From an uncultured Christensenellaceae bacterium (lineage in GTDB: Bacteria; Bacillota; Clostridia; Christensenellales; UBA3700), in NCBI GenBank assembly GCA_944380305.1, contig CALWHF010000005.1, forward strand, positions 1 to 64,000: a stretch of DNA of 64,000 bases, given 5' to 3'. Made by a program: the position numbers and the translations under genes. Below are positions 51,282 through 61,724 of this stretch, piece after piece. The notes beneath the pieces were generated by a model. The model had not been told where the DNA came from, ran no database searches, and saw only the letters and a list, made by a program, of their open reading frames with translations. Positions within the stretch are counted from its first letter, which is position 1. The number at the start of each line of letters is the position of its first letter.

Positions 51282-54200
51282 ATGGCAGATACAACGAAAA
51301 GACTCTCTACGTCCCTTGCGGAGCTCTATTCGCAGCGTGCGGCTGAAAAGCGGTATGAGCGCGAACAGGAGGAACAGCAAAGGGAGTATGAACGGGCATT
51401 GGCAGAACAAGCCGCTGCGCAGGCGGCGGCACAAGCTGCCGCAGAACGTGAGCAGAATCAAGGCGGCTTTCTCGGCGGTATAGGGTATGCGTTTGAAAAG
51501 ATAGGTTTAGGCTTTTTGAGCGGTATCGAGGGCATTTGGGACTATACCGCAGGCGGGCTTGCAAAGCTGTTTGGCGCAGACGATTGGGCGGAACAGCAGA
51601 TAGCCAACGATTGGGTTAATTACAATCACGCGGACGAATGGTTTAACCCCTCGGAGGGGTGGCAGTTTGTCGGCGATGTGGCGGGCGGTATCGGTACGAG
51701 CCTGCCCGCAATCGCAGGTGTCGCTGCCGCGGGCGCAATTACGGTTGCGTCGGGTGGCACCTTGTCTCCCGTGGCAGCAACGCTCATTGCAGGCAGTATT
51801 GCAGGCTTGGGCGCGGCAGGGCGTGCTACGAAAGAAGCATACGACCAAACGGGCGAGCTTACGGGCAAGGAGTTTGGTTACGGCGCATTGTCGGGCTTTA
51901 CGGAGGGCGCAATAGAGGGCGTTTCAACCGCTCTCGGCGCGGGCATTGGCTCCGTTACAAAGAGCATAGCAAAGTCTTTCGGCAAAGAGGTTGCGAAGTC
52001 CGCAACACGGAACACTTTGCTTAAAGGCGTCGTGAAAGGTTTTGCGGGCGAAGCGTTCGAGGAGGGTGTTCAGGCAATTCTCGATCCCGTGTATAAGCGC
52101 ATGACCTACGATCCGAACGCGAAAAACGCAACCTTTCAGGAGGTTGCGTATGCTGCTCTTGTCGGCGGTTTGAGCGGTGCCATTATGGGCGGCGGAGATG
52201 TTGCCGTCAGGAATATCCGCGGGACAGTGAGAGGAAACACGCTTGTCAACGAGGGCAAGTCGGGCGACGTCATCACCACGGCGGAGCAGATTTCGTCTTA
52301 TCAGACGGAAAATCAGACCGATTACGAGACGTTTCAGGTCGTGCAGAACACGCTTGATGAGCTGAAAACGAGCCTGCAAAAGACGGACGGCGAAGTGCGC
52401 ACGGTACGGCAGAAAATGCTGCTCGGCGTGCTTGAACAGGCGAATACCTCCGCCGCCTTTGAGCCGATTGTTACGGCGAGCGCGGAGAATATCTACAACA
52501 ACGCCGAAACGGTCGCGGCGCGCCTCAACGAGCTCGGGTATCAGGATCAGAACGGCAAGCCGATTCAGGTTACGGCGGAACAGATCAGAGAGGGTATCGA
52601 CACGACGGACGCAAAGAAGTTCAGGAAAACGATGTCGAGAGCTCTCAAAACGAACTCCGTACTGCGGACGCTTGCGGTGGCTGATACCGTCGGTCAGATT
52701 TCAATGGACACGGCGCGTTTCAGGGACGCAACGCTTGCGGGGCAGCAACTCTCTACGCAGGCAGACCTCAACAGGTTTGTCGAGCAGGCGACGGACGCGG
52801 AACGTCAGGCGGTCGCCGACAGGCTCGGTATCGAGAATTGGGAGACGCTCACAAATGAACAATTCCACGATAAAATCACCGAATTTGTGGCGAACGGAGG
52901 TGTGCAGGAGTATCAGCAGGAGCGTAGTTATGTAAAAGAGGCGCAGGCGGTCGCCCCCGAAGCCGCGAGAAAGCACCTGCCGCGCATGGTAAACCTGCGC
53001 AACGACGGCACATATCGTTATACGCAAGGCGGCACCGATATTGCCATTACAAAGCGCGGGGACAGCTACTATGTGTATGACTACGAGAGCGGGCTCATGT
53101 CAAAGGCTCTTTCTCGGACGGAAACAAACCGCGTGCTGCGCGAGATACACACGAACGAGCAGAACTATCAGAACGGCGTCAGACAGCATACGGAGGCGCA
53201 GAACAGGCTCCGTGAGCAGGCGGCGGAGATTGATACATACGCCCGAGAGAACATCTCCGAATACAAGAATTTGAGCGCGGCGGGGCAGGCTGCAATCAGG
53301 GCGACTATTCGTCAGGGCAGAGCTGCGGGCGTGCAGGAGGACTTTGTGCTTTCTTGCGCCCGTGTTTCCGCGCGCTCTGGACTTCGCGTGGTGTTCAGCA
53401 AAGAAGCGTCTTTCGTGGCGGCAAACGGCTCTTATGCGGACGGCGCAATCGACCTGAAAAACAACCGTATCATCATCAACCCCGAGGCAAAGAGCAGGTC
53501 GGGCGAGAGCATTCTCATTCACGAGCTTACGCACGCTATTTACAACGACACGGACGGCTCTCTGACCGTTGCCGAGGGCTTGGAGACCATGACCGACGCC
53601 GAAAAGGAGAAAATTCGCAAACGGTACGCGGCGGTCGGGCAGGGTGGCGCGGTGCAGGTCAGCGACGAGATCAACGCGCATTTTGCCGAACAGACGCTCT
53701 CGAACAAGAATATCCTCGAACGCCTTGTGCAGAAGAAGCAGACGCTCAAAGAGAAGATACTCGGCTTTTTCAAAAAGGCTCGCACGGACTATCAGAGCGA
53801 CGAAAAGCTCACAGGTGCGGCGGCTCGGCTTTATCGGCAATACAAAAAGCTGTTCGATGATTTCTCTACGCGCAATCAGCGGTATTTGGGGACAGAGAAC
53901 GCCTCCGAACAAGCAAGGAAGTACGTCGGTGATAAACATTTCGCCTTAAAGCCTTATAGCGAAAAGCAAAAAGAAAATTGGAAAAACAGTAAAAATATTG
54001 TTATCTACGAGAGCTCGGAGCAGTTGCAAGAATTTGTACGTCAGAGCAGATCAGATAATCAGTATAGTAAAAAAATGTACTTTGGAGCGATTGGCTCTGA
54101 ATTGGCGGCGCGTATAGAAGAGCAAACGGGCTTAAATCTTGAAAATTACAATTATGCTTTGCGTTCTGATGAAGTGCGAAAAATTTTCAAAGATCACGGC

Positions 54201-57200
54201 ACTGTGGGAACAGAAGCTCCGAGGGGGCAGCGTCCTGTTACCGAGGCTGATTTTTTGGCGATACCTGATATTTTAGACGGCGCGACGTCTATCTCTCTTT
54301 CTGAAAAGAAATATAACGGGCAACCTGCTATTGCGTTCTCAAAGGTGAGCGGAAATGAAAGAACGACGGTTGTTGCCGTCGTTTCGGGAAAACATTTAGA
54401 CTTGCGCGTGCAAACTGAATATATAGGCATAAAAAAAGGAACCCTTGCCACGCTATCGGGTGAACAAGCCCCCAACAATACGCCCAAAGCGAGCCGTGGT
54501 ACAGATTCCACTAACAGTATATCGCAAAATGCGGAAAATGTCAACTCCGAATCGCAAAAAGGCAAAAAGTTCGCTTTGGCGGGCGAAACGAGCGAAACCG
54601 CAAACTTATCTTTGCTTGATAGAGCAAAACAGTTACAGGCGGCGGGAGAGGACAGCGAGACTATAAGGCGAGAGACGGGGTGGTTTGTTGGGTATGACAA
54701 TCAATGGCGATATGAAATCGACGACTCGGCGGCAACCCTTGTAGAGAAGCCTGCTTTTGAAAATCATTCCACGGAGGACGGGAGCTATCGTACAGCAAAA
54801 CTTGGCGACATAATGCACCACGAGGAACTGTATGCTGCATACCCGTTTCTGAAAGACGTTACGGTCATTTTGCAGGAGACGGAAACGGGTGTTGACGGCT
54901 CGGCTTTTGCGGAGGACGGGCAAATTGTCTTGGCTCAACGGCTGTTTACGAGAACGTCGAAAGAGTATCAAAAATACCTTGAAAACAGGCAGCCTGAAAT
55001 CAAGCGAATTGAACAAACACCCGAATATCGGGAGTACAACAGATTTTACACGGACGAAAGCCTGCAAGAGACGTTATCTGCCGAGGAGTGGCTTGCGCAG
55101 GAGGAGGCGGCAAGAAACAAATTTTTTGCTTCCGAGCTCGGGAAAAGATACCATGAGCTTATGTGGGGCAAACCGAATGTCGCCACAACCGAACTCGGGT
55201 GGTCTGATAAGGCAAAATCTGTCCTTATGCACGAAGTGCAGCACTTGATTCAGGCGCACGAGGGTTTTGCAGGTGGATCAAGCGATACATATTGGTATAA
55301 CCGCCTGCTGAAACAGTACAGGAGTGAAGCAGGGACTGCCCGCGAGAAGTTCTTAAAACTTCGTATTGAGGCTGCACCCGAATTGCAGCAGGCTATGTAC
55401 GACATGGAGGACACTCTGAATCGCCTTGATGTTTCGACGTCGTCTATTGCGAGGGCATACGATAATGCGGCGAGATATGCACAAAACGACAATCAAAGAG
55501 ACATATTGTGGGACTATACGCAGGCGTATAGCAAGCTCGCAGATTTTTATAAAAACGGTCGCAAGTATGCAGATGATATGTATAGAAACACGGCGGGCGA
55601 AATTGAGGCTCGGGACGTATCGTCGCGTTTGGAGATGACCGCCGAACAAAGGCTCGAAACGAGACCTGATATTGACAGAAAAAGGGTGTATTTTTCAGAC
55701 CGCTTGGGGGAAACCGCAAATCGTATAGAAAGAGGTATTGAGCCGTCGGAAAATATGCGCTACGCCTTACCCGATGACAAAACAGTAGACTTTCTAAATA
55801 CGCAACAAACAGTGACTGTTTACAGGGCAATGCAGGTTATCGACGGAAAGTTGTACCCTCCCATGGCGGCGAGAGTTAAGAATGCAGACGGCTCCCGAGA
55901 GCTCGTCATGTCAAGCGAGTTGGGTCGTTGGGAACAAGCAGATGAGCGCCCCGAGCTCATACGAAAAGGTAATAAATTCACTCTTGATAAAGCAAATGGC
56001 AGCAGTATTGAGGCGGCATATAACCCTTATTTCCACACATCAAGATCACCTCTCAACGATCAATTTAGCTCGGCTTATAAAAGAGATAATCTTGTGATTG
56101 TCGAGGGTGAAGTGCCCGCAAGTGAATTAACAAGTGGCTATCGAGCTCAGTATGCAAAAGACGCTGTGGGAGAAATAAAGTGGCACAGCGGTCCCGTTAG
56201 CTCGAAACTCCCGAAAAGCAAAGAAAGAAAAGTTATTCTTTCGAGGTGGTTTAAGCCTGTTCGTATAGTCCCTGACGCAGAAGTGGCTCAAACGATTGCC
56301 GAAATGCTAAACGGTGAGAATATAGAAATTCCGTATAAGGTAGTTACGCCATCATTGCTCAAAGAGCTTGAAAAGCGGGGTGTAGCTATTAACTATGGAA
56401 ACAACAGCCGTTATGCGCTCGCAGAAAACGATAGCGACGGCGCTGCTCTCAGCCAAGAACAACGTGAGTATTTCAAAAATAGCAAAGTAATAGATGAAAA
56501 CGGCAGATTGCGTGTTGCCTACCACGGTTCGCCGAACAGTTTTTATACGTTCGACCGCAACAGAATCGGAAAGGGCAACGATCAATTTGGCGCAGGCTTT
56601 TATTTTGCAACGAACGAGGAAGCCTCGCGGCATTACGGCGATAATATTTACAAGACATATCTCAACATCACAAAGCCTATTGTAATAGACCGCACGACGG
56701 ACGGCGGCGATTTATTCGATGTTAAAATCACGCAAAAACAGGCGTATGAGATACTCAAACGGCACCCGCTTATTTATGATCCCGAAAGTTCTCCTCTCGG
56801 CGATATGTTTGAGGAGTATTGGGAAGTCGGAGCAAAGGACTACATGATACGCGAAGCCGCGAAGAATTTTAATTCGATAGGCTTGCTTGACAGCGATTAC
56901 CTTGCTTACAGAGATTATCCGAACGAGCTGCACGAGGCTATCCGCGACGTATTGGGCTATGACGGCGTGGAGGTACGATTTGACAATACGGGCGACAGAT
57001 TCTATGTCGCGTGGTTTGAAAATCAGATTAAGCTCACGACGAACAAGCAGCCCACAAGGGACGCCGATATTCGTTTCGCTCTCTCTGACAGCGTGGTAAA
57101 CGTCGATAGTGCAAACGAAACGGCGGCGTGGACGTCCGAGCGCGTAACAGACCTCATCGACCGCTACGGGGCAACAAACCCGCGCTATACGCAGGCTTAC

Positions 57201-60200
57201 GCGACGTGGATCAACCCCGCTGACTTCGTAAAAGCAACGACGGTAAATCAGACGCGCCGCAATCAGATTTACGACGAGGCGGGCAATCTCGATATTGACG
57301 CGCTCTCGCGTGAAACGCAGACGCCGTATCTCACCGTGGACTATGAGACAATGCGCATTGTCGGACACGAGGGCAGACACCGCATGGCTGCGCTTGCGAA
57401 AGCAGGCGTAAAGCGTGTTGCGGTGGCGATTCGCTTTACAGAAAATTCTTTGAGCAGATACGACGCGCGCATTATGGACGGCGAACACAAGCTCAAAGGG
57501 CAGACATTCTCATCTTGGGACGCCGACACGCAGCGCGTGAGAACGCGCACGAGCCATAATTCCGCTGCCGTCGGAACGCTTGTACCTATCAACGCGGCGT
57601 ATTCGGCGCAGCTCTCCGAGTTCACGAGCGAACGCGGGGTGCGTTTCGCCCTTGACAGTTCCGAGGACGGGAACGCGCAGCCGCGCGGCAATTATTCCGT
57701 CGGGCAGAGAGCGCGCTTTGCCGCGAACAATACGGGTATGCGCGTATATACCAAAGCGGAGGCGGCGGAGGTCATCAACTCCATTATTGAGGAACGGCTC
57801 GTATTCGAGGAAATCGGAATGCAGGGCGAGCTGCGCGGGAAAGACAGGCAGGCAGTCATTGACTATCTGTTCCAAAAACTCAACACGGTAAAGGAGGGCT
57901 ACCGCGGCGGCGTTGCGTTAAAAATCGCAGACTTCATGATCGAGCATACCGTCCTTACGGATATGTACGCCGACAGCAACGGAGAAGTCTCCGAGGCTAT
58001 GCGTAGGCTGTCTGTACTGCGTCGGTATATGCACAAAATCGACCTGCGGCACATTCAGGGCGAGATACAGTATCGTTTTGACAGGAAAAACAGTATCAAT
58101 CTTGTTTGGGGAGCCAAAGAGGGCGGCATTGCACCCGATACTCTCCCGCAGCTTTTAGCTGATGAGGGTATTTTCATTGACGCGGTAAATGAGGCAGACT
58201 GTTTCCTGCAAATGGTCGAGATGTATGAGGACGCGCGGGCGGCGGTCAACAACGCCACCGAACAGGTCATGCTCTCAACATACGGCGACGCTCGGACTAT
58301 CAAAAACCTGCGGCAGCAGATTGCCCGCGACGTTCTGAACGCTTACGAGCAGAAAGGCAGAAAGTCGAAGTACGCAAAGCTCGTCGAGAAATACACGAAA
58401 CAGATCGCCGAGCTCAAACAGAGGCTGCGTGAATCGAACGCCAACAACAGGCTCATCAATAGCATTGTGGATCAGGCGCAGAAAATGCGCGACCTCAAAC
58501 TCGGCACGTTCCAGAATGCAACGCAGTACGATACCGAGATTTTCAGGAGCTCGATTGAAAAGCTCGGGAAAATCAAGTTCAGGGGCAACTTCAATATCGC
58601 GGGGACGCGCAAAATCATGGCTGACCTGCGGACGTGGTACACAAAAGACAACCCGCTGCTTGCCGATACCTATGAGCAGGGCATAGCCGATATGCTTGAC
58701 GAGGTGGCGAACGGTAAAACAAATAACTATACGAAACGCGAATTGCAATCTATTCGCAATATCATGGCGTACTTTACGAACTACGTCGAGCACTTCAACA
58801 AAGTATATCGTCAGGGCAGGTGGGTTGACGCTGTACCCGAAGCAACGCGGTATATCGACATTCTGCACAGGAACGAGGAGCTAAAATCGAGTTGGTTTAT
58901 GCGCAAGGTGGGTACCTCATACTTACAGACTTTCGGCGATCCCATGTCAGTTATGCGCCGCATGGATAGGTACGAGAGCGGTTTCTATACCGAGATTTTC
59001 ACCGAGCTGCGCGATTCCAAAATTGACGCGGAAATTGCCAAAATGCAGCTCATGGAGGAATACGAGGCGTTCCTGAAAAAGAACAGGAAATATCCCGCAC
59101 AGGCTACCAAAGAAACGGTAGAGTACCGCGGCGTTGAAATTCCGAGAATGTCGCTCATCAGCCTTTATATGACGCTCAAACGTCAGCACGCGCAGGCGGG
59201 GCTTGCAGAAAACGGCTTCGGCTTTTGGAACGCACAAGATCAGCGCGTGCGCGTGGACGGCTTTGCAAAGGGTATTACGGAGGAAAGCGAACTCCGTGCC
59301 GCTGCCGTGGAAGAACAGGCAAGAATCGCGGAGCTTTTGACGGAAACGGACAAAGAGTACATAGCGATTTTGGAGAAAGGGTATCAGGAGGCTGGGCGGC
59401 TCAAAGCAGATCGCGATATACAGCGTCTCGGCTTCACCAATGCCACAGAGGACTACTACTACCCGATCAGACGCGGGAATATTGCAAAGAACGTCGATAG
59501 CGCAGAAATGCAGCAGGAGCTCGACAGAATCAGCAATGCCTCGTTTAACAAGGACACAGTGCGCGGGGCAAAGCAGGAGCTCTTTATAGAATCTGCCGAC
59601 GTGGTATTTAACCGCCATGTGCGTGGTGTCGTACAGTATGCGTATATCTCGCCCGCCATTGAGACCTACAACAAGCTCTACAATTTGGATATTGCAGGGA
59701 CTCCGAATAAGCCTGTAAGCGTATCGACGGAGAGCGCGAACGTATGGAAGCAGGGTAACGACTATTTCAAAAAGCTCATCACCGATATTCAGGGAATTTC
59801 TCCTGTTTCTTCGGAGGGGCGGGCGGTCTTGTCCTTTATCCGTGGCAGCTATGCAAAGTTCCAACTCGGCGCAAACCCGAAAGTGTGGGTAACGCAGCTT
59901 TCGTCCCTGTTCGCCTCGTCGAGCCTGCTTGACGCAAGCAGCATTACGCGCGGTATGACCGTATCGGCGAAAGACGTTGATACCTATTGCCCGCTTGCAA
60001 AGCTACGCGCGCAGGACAATACGGCTGCTATGGCGCAGGGTGTTCTCGACAAGGTAGGCAGAATTTCAAACGTGCTCATGGCTCCTATCGGAAAAATGGA
60101 CAGGTTTGTTGTCCGCCGCCTGTTCGGTGCTTGTCAGGTACAGGTGCAAAAGGACGGTGGGGCGAAAATCGGCACCGAGGCAAACAAGATAGAGGCGGGC

Positions 60201-61661
60201 AAGCTGCTTAAACGGGTTATCCTTGAAACGCAGCAGAACTCCCTCGCAACGGAACGCTCTGCTGCAATGCGTTCGGGCAATGAAATCATGCGCACGCTGA
60301 CGATGTTCTCGGCGGACAGCATGAAAGTTATCGGGCGCGTCATTGACTCGGTGGGCGAGCTTTCCGCTTTGAAAGCAAGATTGCGCACGACGACAGACAC
60401 GGAAAGCCGCAGCACTTTGCAGACGCAGATTAAGGCGGCGCGCAGAAATGTACGCAAGTCTTTGACCGCGCTTGCCACTTCCGCGCTGTTCATGGCAGCT
60501 ATTGCGCAGCTCTTTAATTGGCTGTACAACAAGGACAAGGACGATGACGAAACGGCGGCGCAGCAGGTGCTTGTGGACTTTGTGGGGAATTTGCTCGGCG
60601 GGCTTCCGCTTGTGCGTGATTTTTACTCCCGCATTGCAGAGGGCTATTCTGTCGATAACTACGCTTATTCCGCACTTAATGACTTGCTTGACAGCGCAGT
60701 CAATCTGTTCGATACCGTCGGTAGCCTTGTTTCGGGCGATGAGAGCAATTCAAAGCTGACCGCCCGCACCAAAAACCTTTTGTATGCACTCGGGCAGTTG
60801 ACAGGTATTCCGACGAGAAACCTCTACAACGTGTTTTATGGGCTCACAAAGCGGATCAGTCCGACGACGGCGTATAAAATCGACGAGGCGTTCTATGCGA
60901 AAAACTATGTAACCGACCTCAACAAGGCGATTGAGAGCGACGATACGGACATGATCGCCATGCTCACGAGCATGATTTTCGGCGAGAGAATGGGGAATAC
61001 GACCATGAGCGACGCCGTGCGCAACAAGTTCGTTGACCTGTACTCGAAAGGCTATTCCGTGCTGCCCCGCAGCATAGGCGACACGATTACCTATGGAGGA
61101 GTAGAGATTCCGCTGACGGACGAAGAATACAGCCGTTTCAGAGCGATTTATGCGCAGTCCATGAAAGACATTGAAAAAATGGTGAATAGTGGCACGTTCA
61201 GCGTACTCTCGGAGGAAATGCAGGCAAAAGCCATAAAGCAGGTGTACGACGCATATTATTATGACGCGCTCTCCGATTTGGTGGGCGTGGACGAACGCAC
61301 GACGATAGGCGAGCTGTCTGAATGGATAGACATGAGCAAGCTCTCCGTTGTGTTCACAGGGCTTTCCGATATAGAGTCGGACAAGAACTCAAACGGCGAG
61401 ACGATTGCGGGCTCAAAGAAAAAGAACACGGTCAAGTACCTGCTCGGGCAAAACCTTTCAGACGGCGAGCGGCTGCTGATCCTTTTCTATCGCGGATATT
61501 CCATTCAGGACGGCGATTATAAGGGGTACACGGCAAAGCGTGCAAAGCGCATACTGTTGCAGTACATCTTGAAGCTGAACGGGACGCAGGCGGAAAAGGC
61601 TGCGCTTGCCGAAAAATGCGGGTTTACCGTCCGAAACGGTAGAATTATCAGAGATTTTTAG
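51282..61661 (+). CDS. Giant phage polyvalent protein (two zincins, PBECR nuclease, ART-like and ParB-like modules)
   Basis: A 3459-residue protein, probably packaged and injected. Order: charged helix; glycine-zipper hydrophobic parts (about 62-87, 127-180, 290-308); zincin 1 HELTH 747-751 with Glu796; PBECR-type nuclease about 905-1060 (His972, then RGQ); LPD23-like module with zincin 2, HEVQH 1317-1321 and EIEAR 1440-1444; an ART-like module about 1500-1705 (TVYRAMQ, HTSRSPLNDQFSS); ART-PolyVal about 1740-1920 (His1748, GAGFYFAT, WFENQIK); a ParB-like module with GHEGRHR 2028-2034; then about 1300 mostly helical residues with a membrane helix at about 3060-3085 (LPD38-like). R/K/H-F/Y-A-L motifs mark the module borders. 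The ATG at 51282 has GAGGTG six bases before it. Confidence 0.85.
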   Translation: MADTTKRLSTSLAELYSQRAAEKRYEREQEEQQREYERALAEQAAAQAAAQAAAEREQNQGGFLGGIGYAFEKIGLGFLSGIEGIWDYTAGGLAKLFGADDWAEQQIANDWVNYNHADEWFNPSEGWQFVGDVAGGIGTSLPAIAGVAAAGAITVASGGTLSPVAATLIAGSIAGLGAAGRATKEAYDQTGELTGKEFGYGALSGFTEGAIEGVSTALGAGIGSVTKSIAKSFGKEVAKSATRNTLLKGVVKGFAGEAFEEGVQAILDPVYKRMTYDPNAKNATFQEVAYAALVGGLSGAIMGGGDVAVRNIRGTVRGNTLVNEGKSGDVITTAEQISSYQTENQTDYETFQVVQNTLDELKTSLQKTDGEVRTVRQKMLLGVLEQANTSAAFEPIVTASAENIYNNAETVAARLNELGYQDQNGKPIQVTAEQIREGIDTTDAKKFRKTMSRALKTNSVLRTLAVADTVGQISMDTARFRDATLAGQQLSTQADLNRFVEQATDAERQAVADRLGIENWETLTNEQFHDKITEFVANGGVQEYQQERSYVKEAQAVAPEAARKHLPRMVNLRNDGTYRYTQGGTDIAITKRGDSYYVYDYESGLMSKALSRTETNRVLREIHTNEQNYQNGVRQHTEAQNRLREQAAEIDTYARENISEYKNLSAAGQAAIRATIRQGRAAGVQEDFVLSCARVSARSGLRVVFSKEASFVAANGSYADGAIDLKNNRIIINPEAKSRSGESILIHELTHAIYNDTDGSLTVAEGLETMTDAEKEKIRKRYAAVGQGGAVQVSDEINAHFAEQTLSNKNILERLVQKKQTLKEKILGFFKKARTDYQSDEKLTGAAARLYRQYKKLFDDFSTRNQRYLGTENASEQARKYVGDKHFALKPYSEKQKENWKNSKNIVIYESSEQLQEFVRQSRSDNQYSKKMYFGAIGSELAARIEEQTGLNLENYNYALRSDEVRKIFKDHGTVGTEAPRGQRPVTEADFLAIPDILDGATSISLSEKKYNGQPAIAFSKVSGNERTTVVAVVSGKHLDLRVQTEYIGIKKGTLATLSGEQAPNNTPKASRGTDSTNSISQNAENVNSESQKGKKFALAGETSETANLSLLDRAKQLQAAGEDSETIRRETGWFVGYDNQWRYEIDDSAATLVEKPAFENHSTEDGSYRTAKLGDIMHHEELYAAYPFLKDVTVILQETETGVDGSAFAEDGQIVLAQRLFTRTSKEYQKYLENRQPEIKRIEQTPEYREYNRFYTDESLQETLSAEEWLAQEEAARNKFFASELGKRYHELMWGKPNVATTELGWSDKAKSVLMHEVQHLIQAHEGFAGGSSDTYWYNRLLKQYRSEAGTAREKFLKLRIEAAPELQQAMYDMEDTLNRLDVSTSSIARAYDNAARYAQNDNQRDILWDYTQAYSKLADFYKNGRKYADDMYRNTAGEIEARDVSSRLEMTAEQRLETRPDIDRKRVYFSDRLGETANRIERGIEPSENMRYALPDDKTVDFLNTQQTVTVYRAMQVIDGKLYPPMAARVKNADGSRELVMSSELGRWEQADERPELIRKGNKFTLDKANGSSIEAAYNPYFHTSRSPLNDQFSSAYKRDNLVIVEGEVPASELTSGYRAQYAKDAVGEIKWHSGPVSSKLPKSKERKVILSRWFKPVRIVPDAEVAQTIAEMLNGENIEIPYKVVTPSLLKELEKRGVAINYGNNSRYALAENDSDGAALSQEQREYFKNSKVIDENGRLRVAYHGSPNSFYTFDRNRIGKGNDQFGAGFYFATNEEASRHYGDNIYKTYLNITKPIVIDRTTDGGDLFDVKITQKQAYEILKRHPLIYDPESSPLGDMFEEYWEVGAKDYMIREAAKNFNSIGLLDSDYLAYRDYPNELHEAIRDVLGYDGVEVRFDNTGDRFYVAWFENQIKLTTNKQPTRDADIRFALSDSVVNVDSANETAAWTSERVTDLIDRYGATNPRYTQAYATWINPADFVKATTVNQTRRNQIYDEAGNLDIDALSRETQTPYLTVDYETMRIVGHEGRHRMAALAKAGVKRVAVAIRFTENSLSRYDARIMDGEHKLKGQTFSSWDADTQRVRTRTSHNSAAVGTLVPINAAYSAQLSEFTSERGVRFALDSSEDGNAQPRGNYSVGQRARFAANNTGMRVYTKAEAAEVINSIIEERLVFEEIGMQGELRGKDRQAVIDYLFQKLNTVKEGYRGGVALKIADFMIEHTVLTDMYADSNGEVSEAMRRLSVLRRYMHKIDLRHIQGEIQYRFDRKNSINLVWGAKEGGIAPDTLPQLLADEGIFIDAVNEADCFLQMVEMYEDARAAVNNATEQVMLSTYGDARTIKNLRQQIARDVLNAYEQKGRKSKYAKLVEKYTKQIAELKQRLRESNANNRLINSIVDQAQKMRDLKLGTFQNATQYDTEIFRSSIEKLGKIKFRGNFNIAGTRKIMADLRTWYTKDNPLLADTYEQGIADMLDEVANGKTNNYTKRELQSIRNIMAYFTNYVEHFNKVYRQGRWVDAVPEATRYIDILHRNEELKSSWFMRKVGTSYLQTFGDPMSVMRRMDRYESGFYTEIFTELRDSKIDAEIAKMQLMEEYEAFLKKNRKYPAQATKETVEYRGVEIPRMSLISLYMTLKRQHAQAGLAENGFGFWNAQDQRVRVDGFAKGITEESELRAAAVEEQARIAELLTETDKEYIAILEKGYQEAGRLKADRDIQRLGFTNATEDYYYPIRRGNIAKNVDSAEMQQELDRISNASFNKDTVRGAKQELFIESADVVFNRHVRGVVQYAYISPAIETYNKLYNLDIAGTPNKPVSVSTESANVWKQGNDYFKKLITDIQGISPVSSEGRAVLSFIRGSYAKFQLGANPKVWVTQLSSLFASSSLLDASSITRGMTVSAKDVDTYCPLAKLRAQDNTAAMAQGVLDKVGRISNVLMAPIGKMDRFVVRRLFGACQVQVQKDGGAKIGTEANKIEAGKLLKRVILETQQNSLATERSAAMRSGNEIMRTLTMFSADSMKVIGRVIDSVGELSALKARLRTTTDTESRSTLQTQIKAARRNVRKSLTALATSALFMAAIAQLFNWLYNKDKDDDETAAQQVLVDFVGNLLGGLPLVRDFYSRIAEGYSVDNYAYSALNDLLDSAVNLFDTVGSLVSGDESNSKLTARTKNLLYALGQLTGIPTRNLYNVFYGLTKRISPTTAYKIDEAFYAKNYVTDLNKAIESDDTDMIAMLTSMIFGERMGNTTMSDAVRNKFVDLYSKGYSVLPRSIGDTITYGGVEIPLTDEEYSRFRAIYAQSMKDIEKMVNSGTFSVLSEEMQAKAIKQVYDAYYYDALSDLVGVDERTTIGELSEWIDMSKLSVVFTGLSDIESDKNSNGETIAGSKKKNTVKYLLGQNLSDGERLLILFYRGYSIQDGDYKGYTAKRAKRILLQYILKLNGTQAEKAALAEKCGFTVRNGRIIRDF

Positions 61662-61689
61662 GCATTTTTGCGGTACTTTGCCAAAACTA

Positions 61690-61718
61690 TTGCCATTTCT
61701 CGATGAATGTGCTATACT
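61690..61718 (+). promoter_or_regulatory. Promoter of the AT-rich two-gene cassette
   Basis: TTGCCA (61690-61695), a 17-base spacer and TATACT (61713-61718): a normal host-type promoter inside the phage late region, without the late box. Confidence 0.7.
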
Positions 61719-61724
61719 ATATGC

